64,000 bases of DNA from Clostridiales bacterium UBA7568. GTDB lineage: Bacteria > Bacillota > Clostridia > Oscillospirales > CAG-272. How positions within the stretch are numbered: position 1 is the stretch's first letter; every line of letters begins with the position of its first letter. The notes beneath the pieces are model-generated. The model saw only the letters and a list, made by a program, of their open reading frames with translations, did no database searches and was not told the DNA's origin. The stretch spans positions 79,511 to 143,510 of the forward strand of contig DLLG01000018.1 in the NCBI GenBank assembly GCA_002479075.1, in the 5' to 3' direction. Below are positions 47,941 to 59,919 of this stretch, one piece after another. The position numbers were made by a program, and so were the translations under genes.

Positions 47941-49262
47941 TGCCCGAAAACGATATAAAAATTCCGAAAAGGATCCTCTCTGCTCTGCTCTCATCCCTTT
48001 CGGCCGGCGTTGTTCCGAGGACGGGGGCAGCGTATATTGTCATCGGCAGGGATAACGAAATTCTTTCCCTCTGCCGCGACCTTGAAACAGTTGCCGACGG
48101 CGGCGCGTTCACACGCTTTGTAATCGGCAGGTACGGCAGCGGAAAGAGCTTTCTTTTGCAGCTTCTGCGCAGCTACGCCTGCGAAAAAGGCTTCCTCTGC
48201 GCCGACGCAGACCTCTCCCCCGAAAGACGGCTTTCGGCTTCCGGCGGTGCGGGACTTGCAACATACAGAGAGCTGATTAAAAATCTTTCCTCCAAAACCT
48301 CCGGCGACGGCGGCGCGCTCTCGCAGGTGATTGTCAGATGGATATCTTCCGTCAAGGAGGACGTTGCGGCGGACGGATTTTCCGTCGATGGCGAAGCGTT
48401 TTCCACGGAGGTTTCAAAGCGGATTTTCGCCGTTATGCGCGAGCTTGAAACAGGCATCGGCTCGTTTGACTTCGCCCGCGTGGTATCGACGTTTTATAAA
48501 GCCTATGAAAGCGGCGACGGTGAGCTTGAAAGCGCTTGTATGCGCTGGCTCCGCGGCGAATACAAGACAAGAACGGAGGCAAGGCAAGCCCTCGGCGTAA
48601 CGGCAATAATAGACGATTCGAACTGGTATGACTATATAAAACTCCTCGCCGCATTTTCAAGAAAGATCGGCTATAAGGGACTGATAATCCTCATCGACGA
48701 ATGTGTAAATCTTTATAAGATACCGAACAGAATCTCGCGCGAAAACAATTATGAAAAAATCCTTGCGATATATAATGATACAATGCAGGGTAAGGCGGAG
48801 GGGCTCGGCGTAATCTTTGCCGGTACGCCGCAGTTTCTCGAGGACGGCAGACGCGGGCTTTTCAGCTATGAAGCGCTCCGCTCACGCCTCTCCGATTCCG
48901 CATTTGCAATGTCCGAAAATTTCGTTCCGACGAATCTTTCGGGTCCCGTCATCAGGCTTGCACAGCTTTCCGAGGACGAGCTTCTCGCTCTCATAAAGCG
49001 CGTCACCGTGCTTTACGGAATGTATTATGGAGAAACAGGGGTAACCGACGAAGAAATGCGAGCATTCCTCTATAAAGTCCTTTCGGGAAACGTTGCAAAG
49101 GATCTTGTGACGCCGAGAGAGATTATCAGAACATATCTTTCCGTTCTCGGAGCACTATCGCAGGGAGACGGAAAAAGAATAAGCGATATAATCGGTTCGG
49201 CAAAGGTCTCCGCCCCCGAGCGTGACCCGGACGAACTCGACCCAGATTCGATAGAAATATAA
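47940..49262 (+). CDS. BrxD-like (DUF2791) P-loop ATPase
   Basis: AAA+-type ATP-binding protein of 440 residues. Walker A is GRYGSGKS (63-70) and Walker B LIILIDECVNLY (D253, E254). FAGTPQFLEDGRRGLFSYEALRSRL carries sensor and arginine-finger-like residues. The family includes BrxD of type 2 BREX and ATPases of related TerB cassettes. It starts inside the stop codon of the TerB gene and ends 15 bases before the beta-galactosidase gene, which has its own GGAG and may be co-transcribed. The reason for this neighbourhood is unknown. Confidence 0.85.
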   Translation: MPENDIKIPKRILSALLSSLSAGVVPRTGAAYIVIGRDNEILSLCRDLETVADGGAFTRFVIGRYGSGKSFLLQLLRSYACEKGFLCADADLSPERRLSASGGAGLATYRELIKNLSSKTSGDGGALSQVIVRWISSVKEDVAADGFSVDGEAFSTEVSKRIFAVMRELETGIGSFDFARVVSTFYKAYESGDGELESACMRWLRGEYKTRTEARQALGVTAIIDDSNWYDYIKLLAAFSRKIGYKGLIILIDECVNLYKIPNRISRENNYEKILAIYNDTMQGKAEGLGVIFAGTPQFLEDGRRGLFSYEALRSRLSDSAFAMSENFVPTNLSGPVIRLAQLSEDELLALIKRVTVLYGMYYGETGVTDEEMRAFLYKVLSGNVAKDLVTPREIIRTYLSVLGALSQGDGKRISDIIGSAKVSAPERDPDELDPDSIEI

Positions 49263-52205
<2,943 letters not shown>

Positions 52206-52213
52206 AAAAAGAG

Positions 52214-52250
52214 AAAAAGGCTTTGAAAAATTGCTTTTCAAAGCCTTTTT
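52214..52250 (+). terminator. Terminator of the beta-galactosidase unit
   Basis: A 16-bp stem (AAAAAGGCTTTGAAAA and its complement) with ATTGC loop and T run, just after the stop codon. Confidence 0.9.
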
Positions 52251-52303
52251 TCGCGGATTTCTCAAAAAATCTCGCTTTTTTTGCAAAAAATATCGCAAAA
52301 TTA

Positions 52304-52332
52304 TTGACTTTTATGTTATACTAATGTATAAT
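52304..52332 (+). promoter_or_regulatory. Promoter and candidate operator of the BlaI-type repressor gene
   Basis: TTGACT (52304-52309) and TATAAT (52327-52332), 17-base spacer. The dyad TTATAC-TAAT-GTATAA (52316-52331) overlaps the -10 box, a fitting place for autorepression. Confidence 0.65.
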
Positions 52333-52396
52333 TCAGAAGAACGGTTTGAAAATCAAAAATGTGCATTTTTGCATCAGATAAGGAGTGGATCTTTTC

Positions 52397-52792
52397 GTGA
52401 AAAAGCTTCCGGATACAGAATTTGGCGTTATGAAGGTCGTTTGGGACAATACTCCCCCCGTTACGACGACGATGATAATGGAGCAGCTCGGCGCAGAACG
52501 CGGCTGGCCCGTTCCCGCGCTCATAACAATGCTCACACGCCTTTCCGAAAAGGGCTTCGTCTATTCCGAAAAGAAGGGCAAGATGCGTTATTATTATCCG
52601 CTCATCAAAAAGTCGGATTACATAGAATTCATAACAAAGGACTTTATGACCAAATATCATTCGGACTCTTTCACAAGCTTCTATTCAACGTATTACGACG
52701 TCCGTATGATAAGCGACGAAGCGCTTGACGCTTTTGTTGCCTGGGTCAAGCGCAGGAGAGGCGAGTTCCGCCGCTATCACAGCGATCAGTAG
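52397..52792 (+). CDS. BlaI/MecI-family transcriptional repressor
   Basis: Winged-helix repressor of 131 residues. KKLPDTEFGVMKVVW, LITMLTRLSEKGFVYSEKKGKMRYYYPL and a helical dimerisation half are typical of the Penicillinase repressor family. I use the GTG at 52397 with AAGGAG 11 bases upstream; the GTG four codons earlier overlaps that site. In the classical system a BlaR1/MecR1 sensor protease inactivates BlaI, but no partner gene is adjacent, so it may be controlled differently. The neighbours to the right are read from the other strand. Confidence 0.9.
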   Translation: MKKLPDTEFGVMKVVWDNTPPVTTTMIMEQLGAERGWPVPALITMLTRLSEKGFVYSEKKGKMRYYYPLIKKSDYIEFITKDFMTKYHSDSFTSFYSTYYDVRMISDEALDAFVAWVKRRRGEFRRYHSDQ

Positions 52793-52795
52793 CCG

Positions 52796-53278
52796 CTATG
52801 CTTCGAACCTGACGTCCTTTGAGAACCCGTGAACAAAGCCTGAGCTGTCGGCGGAGCAGATGTCTCCGCCGATTATTTTTCCTCTGTACACAAGGAGATT
52901 CATATAGACGTCGCCCTCATAGCCCTCGTAATCTTTGACCTTGTATGTATATCTTGTGACCTCCTTGCCCCTGTACGGAGAAAGGCTGAGCCCCTGTTCC
53001 TTCTGCATTTCGTTGTATCCGGCGTAAACCGTGTCAAACTCCTTCGGAACGGTAACCTGCACCTCTTCTATCGGGTTTTCCTCAACCTTCCATCCGAGAG
53101 CCGAGATGAATGCGATCCTGTCGCTGTTGGAATATATGCCGGAATAGCTTATACCCTTTGCCGATGCCGAAACGTCATAGCTCGGAATCAGCGCAACAAG
53201 CGTTATCATTGCGCCAATGGCAAGTACAACTGCGGCAATAAATTTGATCGTCTGTGCACGCATTGTGTATATGAACAT
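52796..53278 (-). CDS. DUF4830-type membrane-anchored protein
   Basis: A 160-residue protein with one N-terminal helix (about 12-32) and an extracytoplasmic domain (RIAFISALGWKVEENPIE, VYAGYNEMQKEQGLSL, KEVTRYTYKV). The text agrees with the DUF4830 family as I know it. GGGAGG stands 7 bases before the ATG. It follows a lipoprotein gene by 33 bases on the same strand, a probable two-gene unit, possibly spore- or envelope-linked. Function unknown. Confidence 0.8.
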   Translation of the reverse strand: MFIYTMRAQTIKFIAAVVLAIGAMITLVALIPSYDVSASAKGISYSGIYSNSDRIAFISALGWKVEENPIEEVQVTVPKEFDTVYAGYNEMQKEQGLSLSPYRGKEVTRYTYKVKDYEGYEGDVYMNLLVYRGKIIGGDICSADSSGFVHGFSKDVRFEA

Positions 53279-53311
53279 AAAAAATCCTCCCTTTAGCTTC
53301 TTTCGGAATAT

Positions 53312-53809
53312 TTATTCCGTCGGAGCTTTTTTTATTACCTCAAACGACGTTATATCAAATATTTTTCCGTCCTTTTCCGCCCGGCAAGGCAAATGCGAGT
53401 CCTTCAATATGTATATTTTCCCCTCCTCCGAGGAGCAGATATAAACATCCGCTCCGCCGATCGTGCTCCGCTCTATCTTCCATACAACGTCCGTATCAAA
53501 GCAAAAAGCTCCGAGAGCGGAACGTATATCCGGAGGAAGACGCAGAAGCTCCGTTTCGAGCCCGCAGACATTCAGAACCGCGCCCTCGCCCTTCGGCGTA
53601 TAGCAAGCCGAACCGACGGAGATCTTCGTTCCCCCTCCGGACTTCTCTATGATAAGCTTCCCGCCGTCATCGGAGTTCAATGTCGCGCGGAAATCGCCGC
53701 TCTGATAAGCGAGAAGTCCCGCCATATTCTCCGCCCTCCCGCAAGACGTTATGAGCAAAGCAAAAAACAGCACCAAAAGCAACGCTATCGTTTTTTTCAA
53801 ATGTCTCAC
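53312..53809 (-). CDS. Lipoprotein of unknown function
   Basis: A 165-residue exported protein with lipobox LLITSCG (cysteine near residue 23), so probably lipid-anchored on the outer face of the membrane. The remainder is beta-rich (SGDFRATLNSDDGGKLIIEK). Precedes the DUF4830 gene. Family not recognised. Confidence 0.75.
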   Translation of the reverse strand: MRHLKKTIALLLVLFFALLITSCGRAENMAGLLAYQSGDFRATLNSDDGGKLIIEKSGGGTKISVGSACYTPKGEGAVLNVCGLETELLRLPPDIRSALGAFCFDTDVVWKIERSTIGGADVYICSSEEGKIYILKDSHLPCRAEKDGKIFDITSFEVIKKAPTE

Positions 53810-53934
53810 CTCTCATCTCATTCTACGCTTATACTTATGCGGAAAATCTTTATGATATTCTCACTTGAAAAATCATTTCGCATATGATACAATACGTAAG
53901 TAACCGGAAAAATATCTTTACGGAGGTTTTTATA

Positions 53935-54834
53935 ATGACGCTTGTCATACTTGCAGCAGGAATGGGAAGTCGCTTCGGCGGAATAAAACAGCTCACCCCG
54001 CTTACCGAAAACGGAGAGTTCGTAATCGACTTTACGGTGTTCGACGCAGTTCGCGCGGGGTTCGACAGAATAGTTTTTATAATCAGGAAGGAACATCAGG
54101 AAATATTCGAAGAAACTATCGGCGCAAGGATAAGAAACAGCGGAGTCAGGGTCGAATATGTTTATCAGCGTTTTGACCTGCCGCAGGGATTTACCTTCCC
54201 CGAAGGCAGAAAAAAGCCCTGGGGCACGGCGCAGGCGATTATGTGCGCAGGGGACGTCGGCGATAATTTCGGAGTTGTCAATGCGGACGATTTTTACGGT
54301 TTTGAGACCTTCCGTATCCTTGCGGATTTCCTAAAAACGGCAAAGGATGATGAAAAAGCGCATTATTGCTCCGTTGCATATAAGCTGAAAAACACTCTCA
54401 GCGAAAACGGCACCGTTTCAAGAGGCATATGCAAAGCGGAAGGCGGCTACCTCGTTTCGCTTGATGAAAAGACAAAAATTGCTCGCGAGGGCGACATTGC
54501 CGTGAACACCGAGGATGACGGCTCAAAGACCGTTCTCCCGCTGGACTGCACGGTCTCGATGAACTGTTTCGGCTTTACCCCCTCGTTTACGGGCAAGTTG
54601 GAAACGCAGTTTGAGGAATTCCTCCGCAAAAACGAGAGCGACCTTTCAAAATGCGAGTTTTATCTTCCCTCCGCCGTCCAGACGCTCATCGAAAGCGGCG
54701 AATGTGACGTCCGGCTCTACGAAACGCCTTCAAAATGGATGGGAGTCACCTATCGCGACGACAGCGAAGCCTTCTCCCGTTTTATAAAAGAACAGCGCGC
54801 CCTCGGTAATTACCCCGAAAAGCTCTGGAAATGA
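53935..54834 (+). CDS. Sugar-phosphate nucleotidyltransferase-like protein
   Basis: Enzyme of 299 residues of the NTP_transferase superfamily, which joins a nucleotide to a sugar phosphate or related substrate. The N-terminal signature LVILAAGMGSRFGGIKQL binds the nucleotide; VVNADDFYG holds a metal-binding aspartate pair. GGAGG lies 8 bases before the ATG at 53935; the open frame upstream lacks a ribosome binding site. It is a single gene with its own terminator. The sugar substrate is not evident. Confidence 0.88.
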   Translation: MTLVILAAGMGSRFGGIKQLTPLTENGEFVIDFTVFDAVRAGFDRIVFIIRKEHQEIFEETIGARIRNSGVRVEYVYQRFDLPQGFTFPEGRKKPWGTAQAIMCAGDVGDNFGVVNADDFYGFETFRILADFLKTAKDDEKAHYCSVAYKLKNTLSENGTVSRGICKAEGGYLVSLDEKTKIAREGDIAVNTEDDGSKTVLPLDCTVSMNCFGFTPSFTGKLETQFEEFLRKNESDLSKCEFYLPSAVQTLIESGECDVRLYETPSKWMGVTYRDDSEAFSRFIKEQRALGNYPEKLWK

Positions 54835-54851
54835 ATTTTTATGCGCATATC

Positions 54852-54879
54852 ATCCCTCCCTGCGACTGCGGGGAGGGAT
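54852..54879 (+). terminator. Terminator of the nucleotidyltransferase gene
   Basis: Stem ATCCCTCCC/GGGAGGGAT with a 10-base loop and TTTTTTG tail. Confidence 0.85.
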
Positions 54880-54930
54880 TTTTTGTGTGAAACGCCATAA
54901 AACGTTCTCAAAAAATTATCATTTTGACGA

Positions 54931-54960
54931 TTGCAATTATATGTCTTTATATGATATAAT
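54931..54960 (+). promoter_or_regulatory. Promoter of the 793-residue M6 protease gene
   Basis: TTGCAA (54931-54936) and TATAAT (54955-54960), 18-base spacer, 45 bases before the start. Confidence 0.55.
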
Positions 54961-55005
54961 AGTTCGGACTTTAAATAAAATTATAAATAACAGGAGGAAA
55001 AATTT

Positions 55006-57387
55006 ATGCTGAAAAAGGCATTGTCCGTAATCATTGCCGCTGTGCTTCTGCTCTGCGCCGTACCGCTGGCAGCTTCCGCAGAGGACGCTATGGCAGATTA
55101 CAACTATACCGAAATAAACAGCGGCTATGACGGCTATAAGCCCATCCCGCTCCTCGTAATAGTTATGAGCTTCGACGCCGACGGCGACGGAAAAGACGCT
55201 TACGAGGAAGGCAAACTCACAACACTGAAATCTTCGGACGCATTCAAGGAGCAATGGGCTCATTCGGAGGAATCCTATTGGGCGCAGTCTCTCTTCGGCG
55301 ACGAAGGAAACACAATGAAGAACTATTTCAAGCTGATGTCAAAGGGCAACTTCTGGTGGACGCCCGCAGAGGAGACATACGGCGAAGAAAACAACGGCAT
55401 TGTTTACGTAACGCTCAATATGCAGCACCCGGGCGCGCTCAGCGGTCAGCCCACGTCGATCGGCGCATCGAGAGTTCCCGCTCTCCAGGCGGCAGCGGAA
55501 TACGTTGACTTTGCAAAATTCGATACAAACGGCGACGGCGGCGTAAGCCAGGAAGAGCTGACAATCTGCTTTATCTGCGCAGGACGCAGCACAAAGATCG
55601 ACTATTCCCCCACAGGCTATAACATATGGGGTATGCACAGCTTCCAGAGTCCCGCTTCGGACTGGTATCCGACGATAAACGGCGTGCGCGTTCTTGCCCG
55701 TCAGGACGGGAACACATATGCCGTATCCGGCGAAATGCAGAATGACCAGCAGCCCGTCGGTTTCGGTTCGGTTGCGCACGAGCTCGGTCACGTCCTCGGC
55801 GCAAAAGACCTTTATAACTGGAAGGCCAATCAGGGCTATCAATGGTGCGGCGGTCCCGGAGCCATTGCGCTTCAGGCAGGCGGCTCGGGGCTCGGAACTC
55901 TCAAGGGAGTAAGAGCGCTTACGGCTCCCTCGGCAATCGACCCTTATTATCTCATCGATTTCGGCTTCGAGAAAGCAACCGTTGCGCAGGACGGAACCTA
56001 CACACTCTATTCCCGCGAAAGCGATAAGGGCGAATACAATATCATCAAGGTCAGCACCCCGAACCCGAAGGAATACTATCTGATAGAAAACAGATACACA
56101 AAGGATCCTTCAACATATGACGCAATTCCCGGCGAAGCAAAGGGTATCCAGATCTGGCACGTTGACGAAGCAATTATAAGCTCGGCAGACGTTGTAAACG
56201 CTTATCCGAAGGGCGCGCCTCGCGCTCCGGGTCTGACGCCGCTTTATCCGAACGGCAACACAGGCGGTGATACTTATGACACCTGGAGCAGCAAGGAGGG
56301 CAAAAACCTCTTCGATTGCCGCAGCTTCAAATTTATAGGCTCGGAAACCTGGTGCACTCTTCTCTCTGAAGAACAGGCTGAAAAGACGAATATCAAAATT
56401 GAAATTCTCTCCGAATGCGGAAACGAGATGCAGGTAAAGATCTCCGGTACAGTCGGCGCTCCCGTCGATTTCAAAATGGCATATGACACGGATGTCAATT
56501 CCGCATATGTCTCCGGTAAGATAACAGACCTCAACGCAGGCTCCCTCAATATGATAACTGCTGTCATCTCGAAGAAATCGGATTATTCTTCCCCCGTTGC
56601 AACTCTCTATGCAAAACCCGAGGACAACGGCACCTTCAGATTTGATTTTGAAGGACTTGATCAGAAATCAACTTATTACGCAAAGATAACTCTGAGAGGC
56701 TCAAACGGCGAAAATACCCGCGAGCTCACTCTCTATACAAAGGCTCCGCCGAAGGTCAGAACAGATGACTATTCCGTTTACCTCTATAAAGGAATGACAA
56801 CGGCAAACAGACCGTATGAAGTTACAGTCAAATGCGGAGAGACCCTGAAATACAGCTTCCCGATGACAAAGACCTTTGAAGTATTCGGCGGCTGGTATTA
56901 TGACACGGAATACACAAATCCTTACGATATGGCAACAACGAAGGACGATTGCGAGCCCGTATACCTCTATGCAAGATGGATCTTGAAGGAAGAAGCCGTA
57001 ACGGTCAAGATTGTCAACGCAAAGACAAAATATGAGATCTTCGCCGTCAAGTCGGGCGAGACGTTCAATCAGCCCGTGCTTGAAGATAATGACGGAAAAG
57101 CGTTCATCGGCTGGTATACCGACCCGCAGTTTACAACGGAATTCTCCTTTGAGGATCCCGTGTATGACATCGGCACGATAACCGTCTATGCAAGATGGGA
57201 AGGCGACGAGCCTGCTCCTCCTGTAACGACAGAGCCTCCCGCAACAACATCCGGCGAAGCCGTAACGACAGATTCCGGCAAAACGGGCGGCGGCTGCGGA
57301 TCCGCTATCGGATTCGGCGCTTCGCTTTGCACAGTCGGCGCGATCGGCGCGGCACTCGTCATCGGAAAGAAGAAAAAAGAACAGTAA
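55006..57387 (+). CDS. Secreted M6 family metalloprotease with B-repeats (third copy)
   Basis: Exported zinc protease of 793 residues, paralogue of the copies at 1-3285. Signal peptide 1-25. Two calcium-loop-like stretches, DADGDGKDAYEE (57-68) and DTNGDGGVSQEE (173-184). Zinc site HELGHVLGAKD (258-268; ligands H258 and H262, catalytic E259). C-terminal B-repeats (FGGWYYD, FIGWYTD, each ending YARW), a Pro/Thr linker, then GGGCGS (Cys764), a hydrophobic segment and KKKKEQ. It is on the opposite strand from its paralogues and 52 kb away. GGAGG precedes the ATG. Confidence 0.94.
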   Translation: MLKKALSVIIAAVLLLCAVPLAASAEDAMADYNYTEINSGYDGYKPIPLLVIVMSFDADGDGKDAYEEGKLTTLKSSDAFKEQWAHSEESYWAQSLFGDEGNTMKNYFKLMSKGNFWWTPAEETYGEENNGIVYVTLNMQHPGALSGQPTSIGASRVPALQAAAEYVDFAKFDTNGDGGVSQEELTICFICAGRSTKIDYSPTGYNIWGMHSFQSPASDWYPTINGVRVLARQDGNTYAVSGEMQNDQQPVGFGSVAHELGHVLGAKDLYNWKANQGYQWCGGPGAIALQAGGSGLGTLKGVRALTAPSAIDPYYLIDFGFEKATVAQDGTYTLYSRESDKGEYNIIKVSTPNPKEYYLIENRYTKDPSTYDAIPGEAKGIQIWHVDEAIISSADVVNAYPKGAPRAPGLTPLYPNGNTGGDTYDTWSSKEGKNLFDCRSFKFIGSETWCTLLSEEQAEKTNIKIEILSECGNEMQVKISGTVGAPVDFKMAYDTDVNSAYVSGKITDLNAGSLNMITAVISKKSDYSSPVATLYAKPEDNGTFRFDFEGLDQKSTYYAKITLRGSNGENTRELTLYTKAPPKVRTDDYSVYLYKGMTTANRPYEVTVKCGETLKYSFPMTKTFEVFGGWYYDTEYTNPYDMATTKDDCEPVYLYARWILKEEAVTVKIVNAKTKYEIFAVKSGETFNQPVLEDNDGKAFIGWYTDPQFTTEFSFEDPVYDIGTITVYARWEGDEPAPPVTTEPPATTSGEAVTTDSGKTGGGCGSAIGFGASLCTVGAIGAALVIGKKKKEQ

Positions 57388-57397
57388 ATAACATAGC

Positions 57398-57423
57398 AAA
57401 TGCCGTCGCTCCCGACGGCATTT
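57398..57423 (+). terminator. Terminator between the M6 protease and the DUF4886 lipoprotein
   Basis: An 11-bp stem (AAATGCCGTCG/CGACGGCATTT) with a CTCC loop. The tail GATTTAG is short of T, so read-through to the next gene 17 bases later is possible. Confidence 0.6.
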
Positions 57424-57439
57424 GATTTAGGGGGATAAA

Positions 57440-59422
57440 ATGAAAAAGGTATTATCGCTTATCCTGATTGCGGCTGTGCTCTGCTCCGTCGCGGCTCTCA
57501 TATCGTGCGGCACAAGCGGCGGCGAAGCGACAAGCACCTCCGGCGCAGAAACAACCTCGTCCATCGCATCGACCGTGACGCCTCCGTCAACAACGGTTCC
57601 CGCAAAAACGGAAACAACGTCAACTCCGGCGTCAACCGAAACATCGACCTCCGCCGAAACAACGTCGGCGCAGACAACGGAAAAGCCGATAATCGAAAAT
57701 CCGGCGATTCTTCCGGAAGGCAAGTCCTTCAAGGTTCTCGCAATCGGAAACAGCTTCTCAATCGATGCAATGCAATACCTCTATGGGCTTGCAAAGGACG
57801 CAGGATACACAGACATCGTCCTCGGCAATCTTTATATCGGCGGTTGCACGCTCCAGACCCACGCAAGCAACATCGAAACCGGCAAAGCCGCATATGAATT
57901 CTATACAAACAAGGACGGCAAATGGACAAGTCGCAAGAACACAACGATCGTCGAGGGGCTCAAATATGCTGACTGGGACTGCATAACCGTTCAGCAGGCA
58001 AGCGGTTACAGCGGCATTGAGAATTCATATGAGCCGTATCTTTCGACGATAATTCAGACAGTCAAAAAGGCACGCCCGAACGCAAAGCTCGTCTGGCATA
58101 TGACCTGGGCATATCAGAGCGGATCCGGTCACGCCGACTTTGCAAAATACGGTCAGAATCAATTAACGATGTACAAAAGCATTTGCAGCAGCGTTCAGAG
58201 CGGAATCCTGCAAAAGCACGCGGATGACTTTGACGGAATAATCCCCGCAGGAACGGCGATTCAGAACCTGCGCACAAGCTTCATCGGCGACCACCTCACC
58301 CGCGACGGTTATCATCTCTCGTATGACGCCGGCAGATACACAGCAGCGCTCACCTGGCTCAAGGCTCTGACAGGAGCCGATCTTTCGGACATAACGTATA
58401 TCCCCGCCGACTACGGATATATTTTCGGCAATGCAACGATCAAAGCCGCAAAGGAAGCCGTAAATTACGCCTGCTCATACCCGTTTGAGGTAACAAAATC
58501 GACAATCGTAAATGACGCAGACAAAGCGCAGAAGAAAGCCGATCTCGAAAAGCTCGGTCTCGACCCCGAAAAGTTCACGGCAATCGAGCTTGACCTTGTT
58601 CCTTATTCATATTATTATTCCAGAATGGTCGGAATGAAAATTCAAAGCAAGCTCGCAGGCTTAAATGACGAAAACGTCGGAAAATATGCGGCGTCAAGAG
58701 TCATCCCGAAGGAAGATCTTCCCGTCGGTAGCGTGATAATAATCGACGAAGGCTATCAATACCGCCCCGAGGGCTGGGCAAGCGCTTATATCGGCACGCC
58801 GAATTCAAAGCGCCCCGCGGAAACCTCCGAAAACGTTGTCCACGTCACGGACAGCTGGTGGAATGATTTCAAATTCCGCGCGTTCAACGTTTCAAAGGTT
58901 GGTGCGCCCGATCTTTCGGACGAGGAAATGGCTTCCCTTTCCAAGGTCATTCGTGTTTACGTTCCGAAGATCGAAAAGGATGAGCCGGAGGAAGTCGACC
59001 TTTCGAAAATCGATCTTTCAAAGTACACCAAGCTCGACCTCGGTATAATATATTACGCTTATTACAATTCAACAAGCGCAACGCCCGGAACGATCGTCAG
59101 TCGCGCAGCCGGCTCAACGGCGTCAAACATAAGCCAGTTTGCAACAACGAAGATCTTCTCAAAAAGCGATATTCCCGAAGGCTCGATAATCGTTATAAAA
59201 TCAGGTTATCAGTACCGTCCGGACGGTTGGACCGCGCTTGACCGGAAGACATCTTCCCGTCCCGCAAACGTTCTGACGGAGGCAGTCATTGTCGATGAAA
59301 ATTGGTGGGGGCAGTTCAATTACCGCGCGTTCAACATTGCAAAAATGGGCAATCCCAACCTTTCGGATAGCGAAATGAATGCCCTCTCGGACGTTCTGAC
59401 AATCTATATCCCGAAAAACTGA
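57440..59422 (+). CDS. Lipoprotein with DUF4886 (SGNH-like) domain and duplicated C-terminal domain
   Basis: Surface lipoprotein of 660 residues. Lipobox LISCG (cysteine near residue 24), a Thr/Ser-rich spacer, then a DUF4886 SGNH-hydrolase-like domain (about 95-320) with IGNSFS (block I), an ITVQQASG segment and DGYHLSYDAG holding the catalytic Asp/His. About 370-515 and 520-660 are two copies of one domain, each with GYQYRP-(E/D)-GW, a WW motif and RAFN-(V/I) followed by PxLSDxEM and (V/I)YxPK. A hydrolase acting on ester-decorated polymers is likely (inference). It follows an M6 protease, which may be co-transcribed. GGGGGAT precedes the ATG. Confidence 0.85.
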   Translation: MKKVLSLILIAAVLCSVAALISCGTSGGEATSTSGAETTSSIASTVTPPSTTVPAKTETTSTPASTETSTSAETTSAQTTEKPIIENPAILPEGKSFKVLAIGNSFSIDAMQYLYGLAKDAGYTDIVLGNLYIGGCTLQTHASNIETGKAAYEFYTNKDGKWTSRKNTTIVEGLKYADWDCITVQQASGYSGIENSYEPYLSTIIQTVKKARPNAKLVWHMTWAYQSGSGHADFAKYGQNQLTMYKSICSSVQSGILQKHADDFDGIIPAGTAIQNLRTSFIGDHLTRDGYHLSYDAGRYTAALTWLKALTGADLSDITYIPADYGYIFGNATIKAAKEAVNYACSYPFEVTKSTIVNDADKAQKKADLEKLGLDPEKFTAIELDLVPYSYYYSRMVGMKIQSKLAGLNDENVGKYAASRVIPKEDLPVGSVIIIDEGYQYRPEGWASAYIGTPNSKRPAETSENVVHVTDSWWNDFKFRAFNVSKVGAPDLSDEEMASLSKVIRVYVPKIEKDEPEEVDLSKIDLSKYTKLDLGIIYYAYYNSTSATPGTIVSRAAGSTASNISQFATTKIFSKSDIPEGSIIVIKSGYQYRPDGWTALDRKTSSRPANVLTEAVIVDENWWGQFNYRAFNIAKMGNPNLSDSEMNALSDVLTIYIPKN

Positions 59423-59826
59423 CCGTACTTTTCTTTGAAAAGAAAAGTAGGCAAAAGAAACTTCAGTTATTGGTTTGAGCAAACTTTATAAAAAAAGCAG
59501 AGGTGATTTTTCATCTCTGCTTTTATTTTGATAAATTTGAAAAGAAACGCAGGCAAAAGAAACTTCAGTTAAGGGGTTTCTTCAAACTTTATAAAAACGA
59601 AACAAGGGCGGGTCTTCCGCTCTTGTTTTTATTTCGCCAAAACACAGGCAAAAGAAACTTTGGTAATTTGTTTGAGTAAGCATTTTACTGCCTGTATATA
59701 CGGATATTGCAATGTAGGGGACGGGTCTCCCGTCCCGTCATCCCGCCTTCATCGATATTCAGGCAAAAGAAACTTCGGTTATCGGTTTGCGCAAACTTTA
59801 TAAAAAAGCAGAGGTGATTATTCATC
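59423..59826. repeat. Repeat array B: palindrome and four core units with hairpins
   Basis: A paralogue of array A. The palindrome TACTTTTCTTT, GA, AAAGAAAAGTA (59426-59449) begins three bases after a TGA. The core phrase GCAAAAGAAACTTCxGTTATTGGTTTG recurs at about 59451, 59553, 59647 and 59762, with hairpins GCAGAGGTGA/TCATCTCTGC after the first and one of GGGACGGG/CCCGTCCC at 59718-59736. Some of these act as terminators for the DUF4886 gene. No gene found in 59423-59919. Confidence 0.75.
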
Positions 59827-59848
59827 CCTGTTTTTCTTTCTTTTTCTA

Positions 59849-59877
59849 TTGTCAATCTTTTCATTTTGTGATATAAT
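59849..59877 (+). promoter_or_regulatory. Promoter of the GH38 glycan operon
   Basis: TTGTCA (59849-59854) and TATAAT (59872-59877), 17-base spacer, 43 bases before the start codon. Confidence 0.7.
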
Positions 59878-59919
59878 TGTCCCGTATAAAAACTCCGCAA
59901 GAGGAGAAAGGATAATAAA

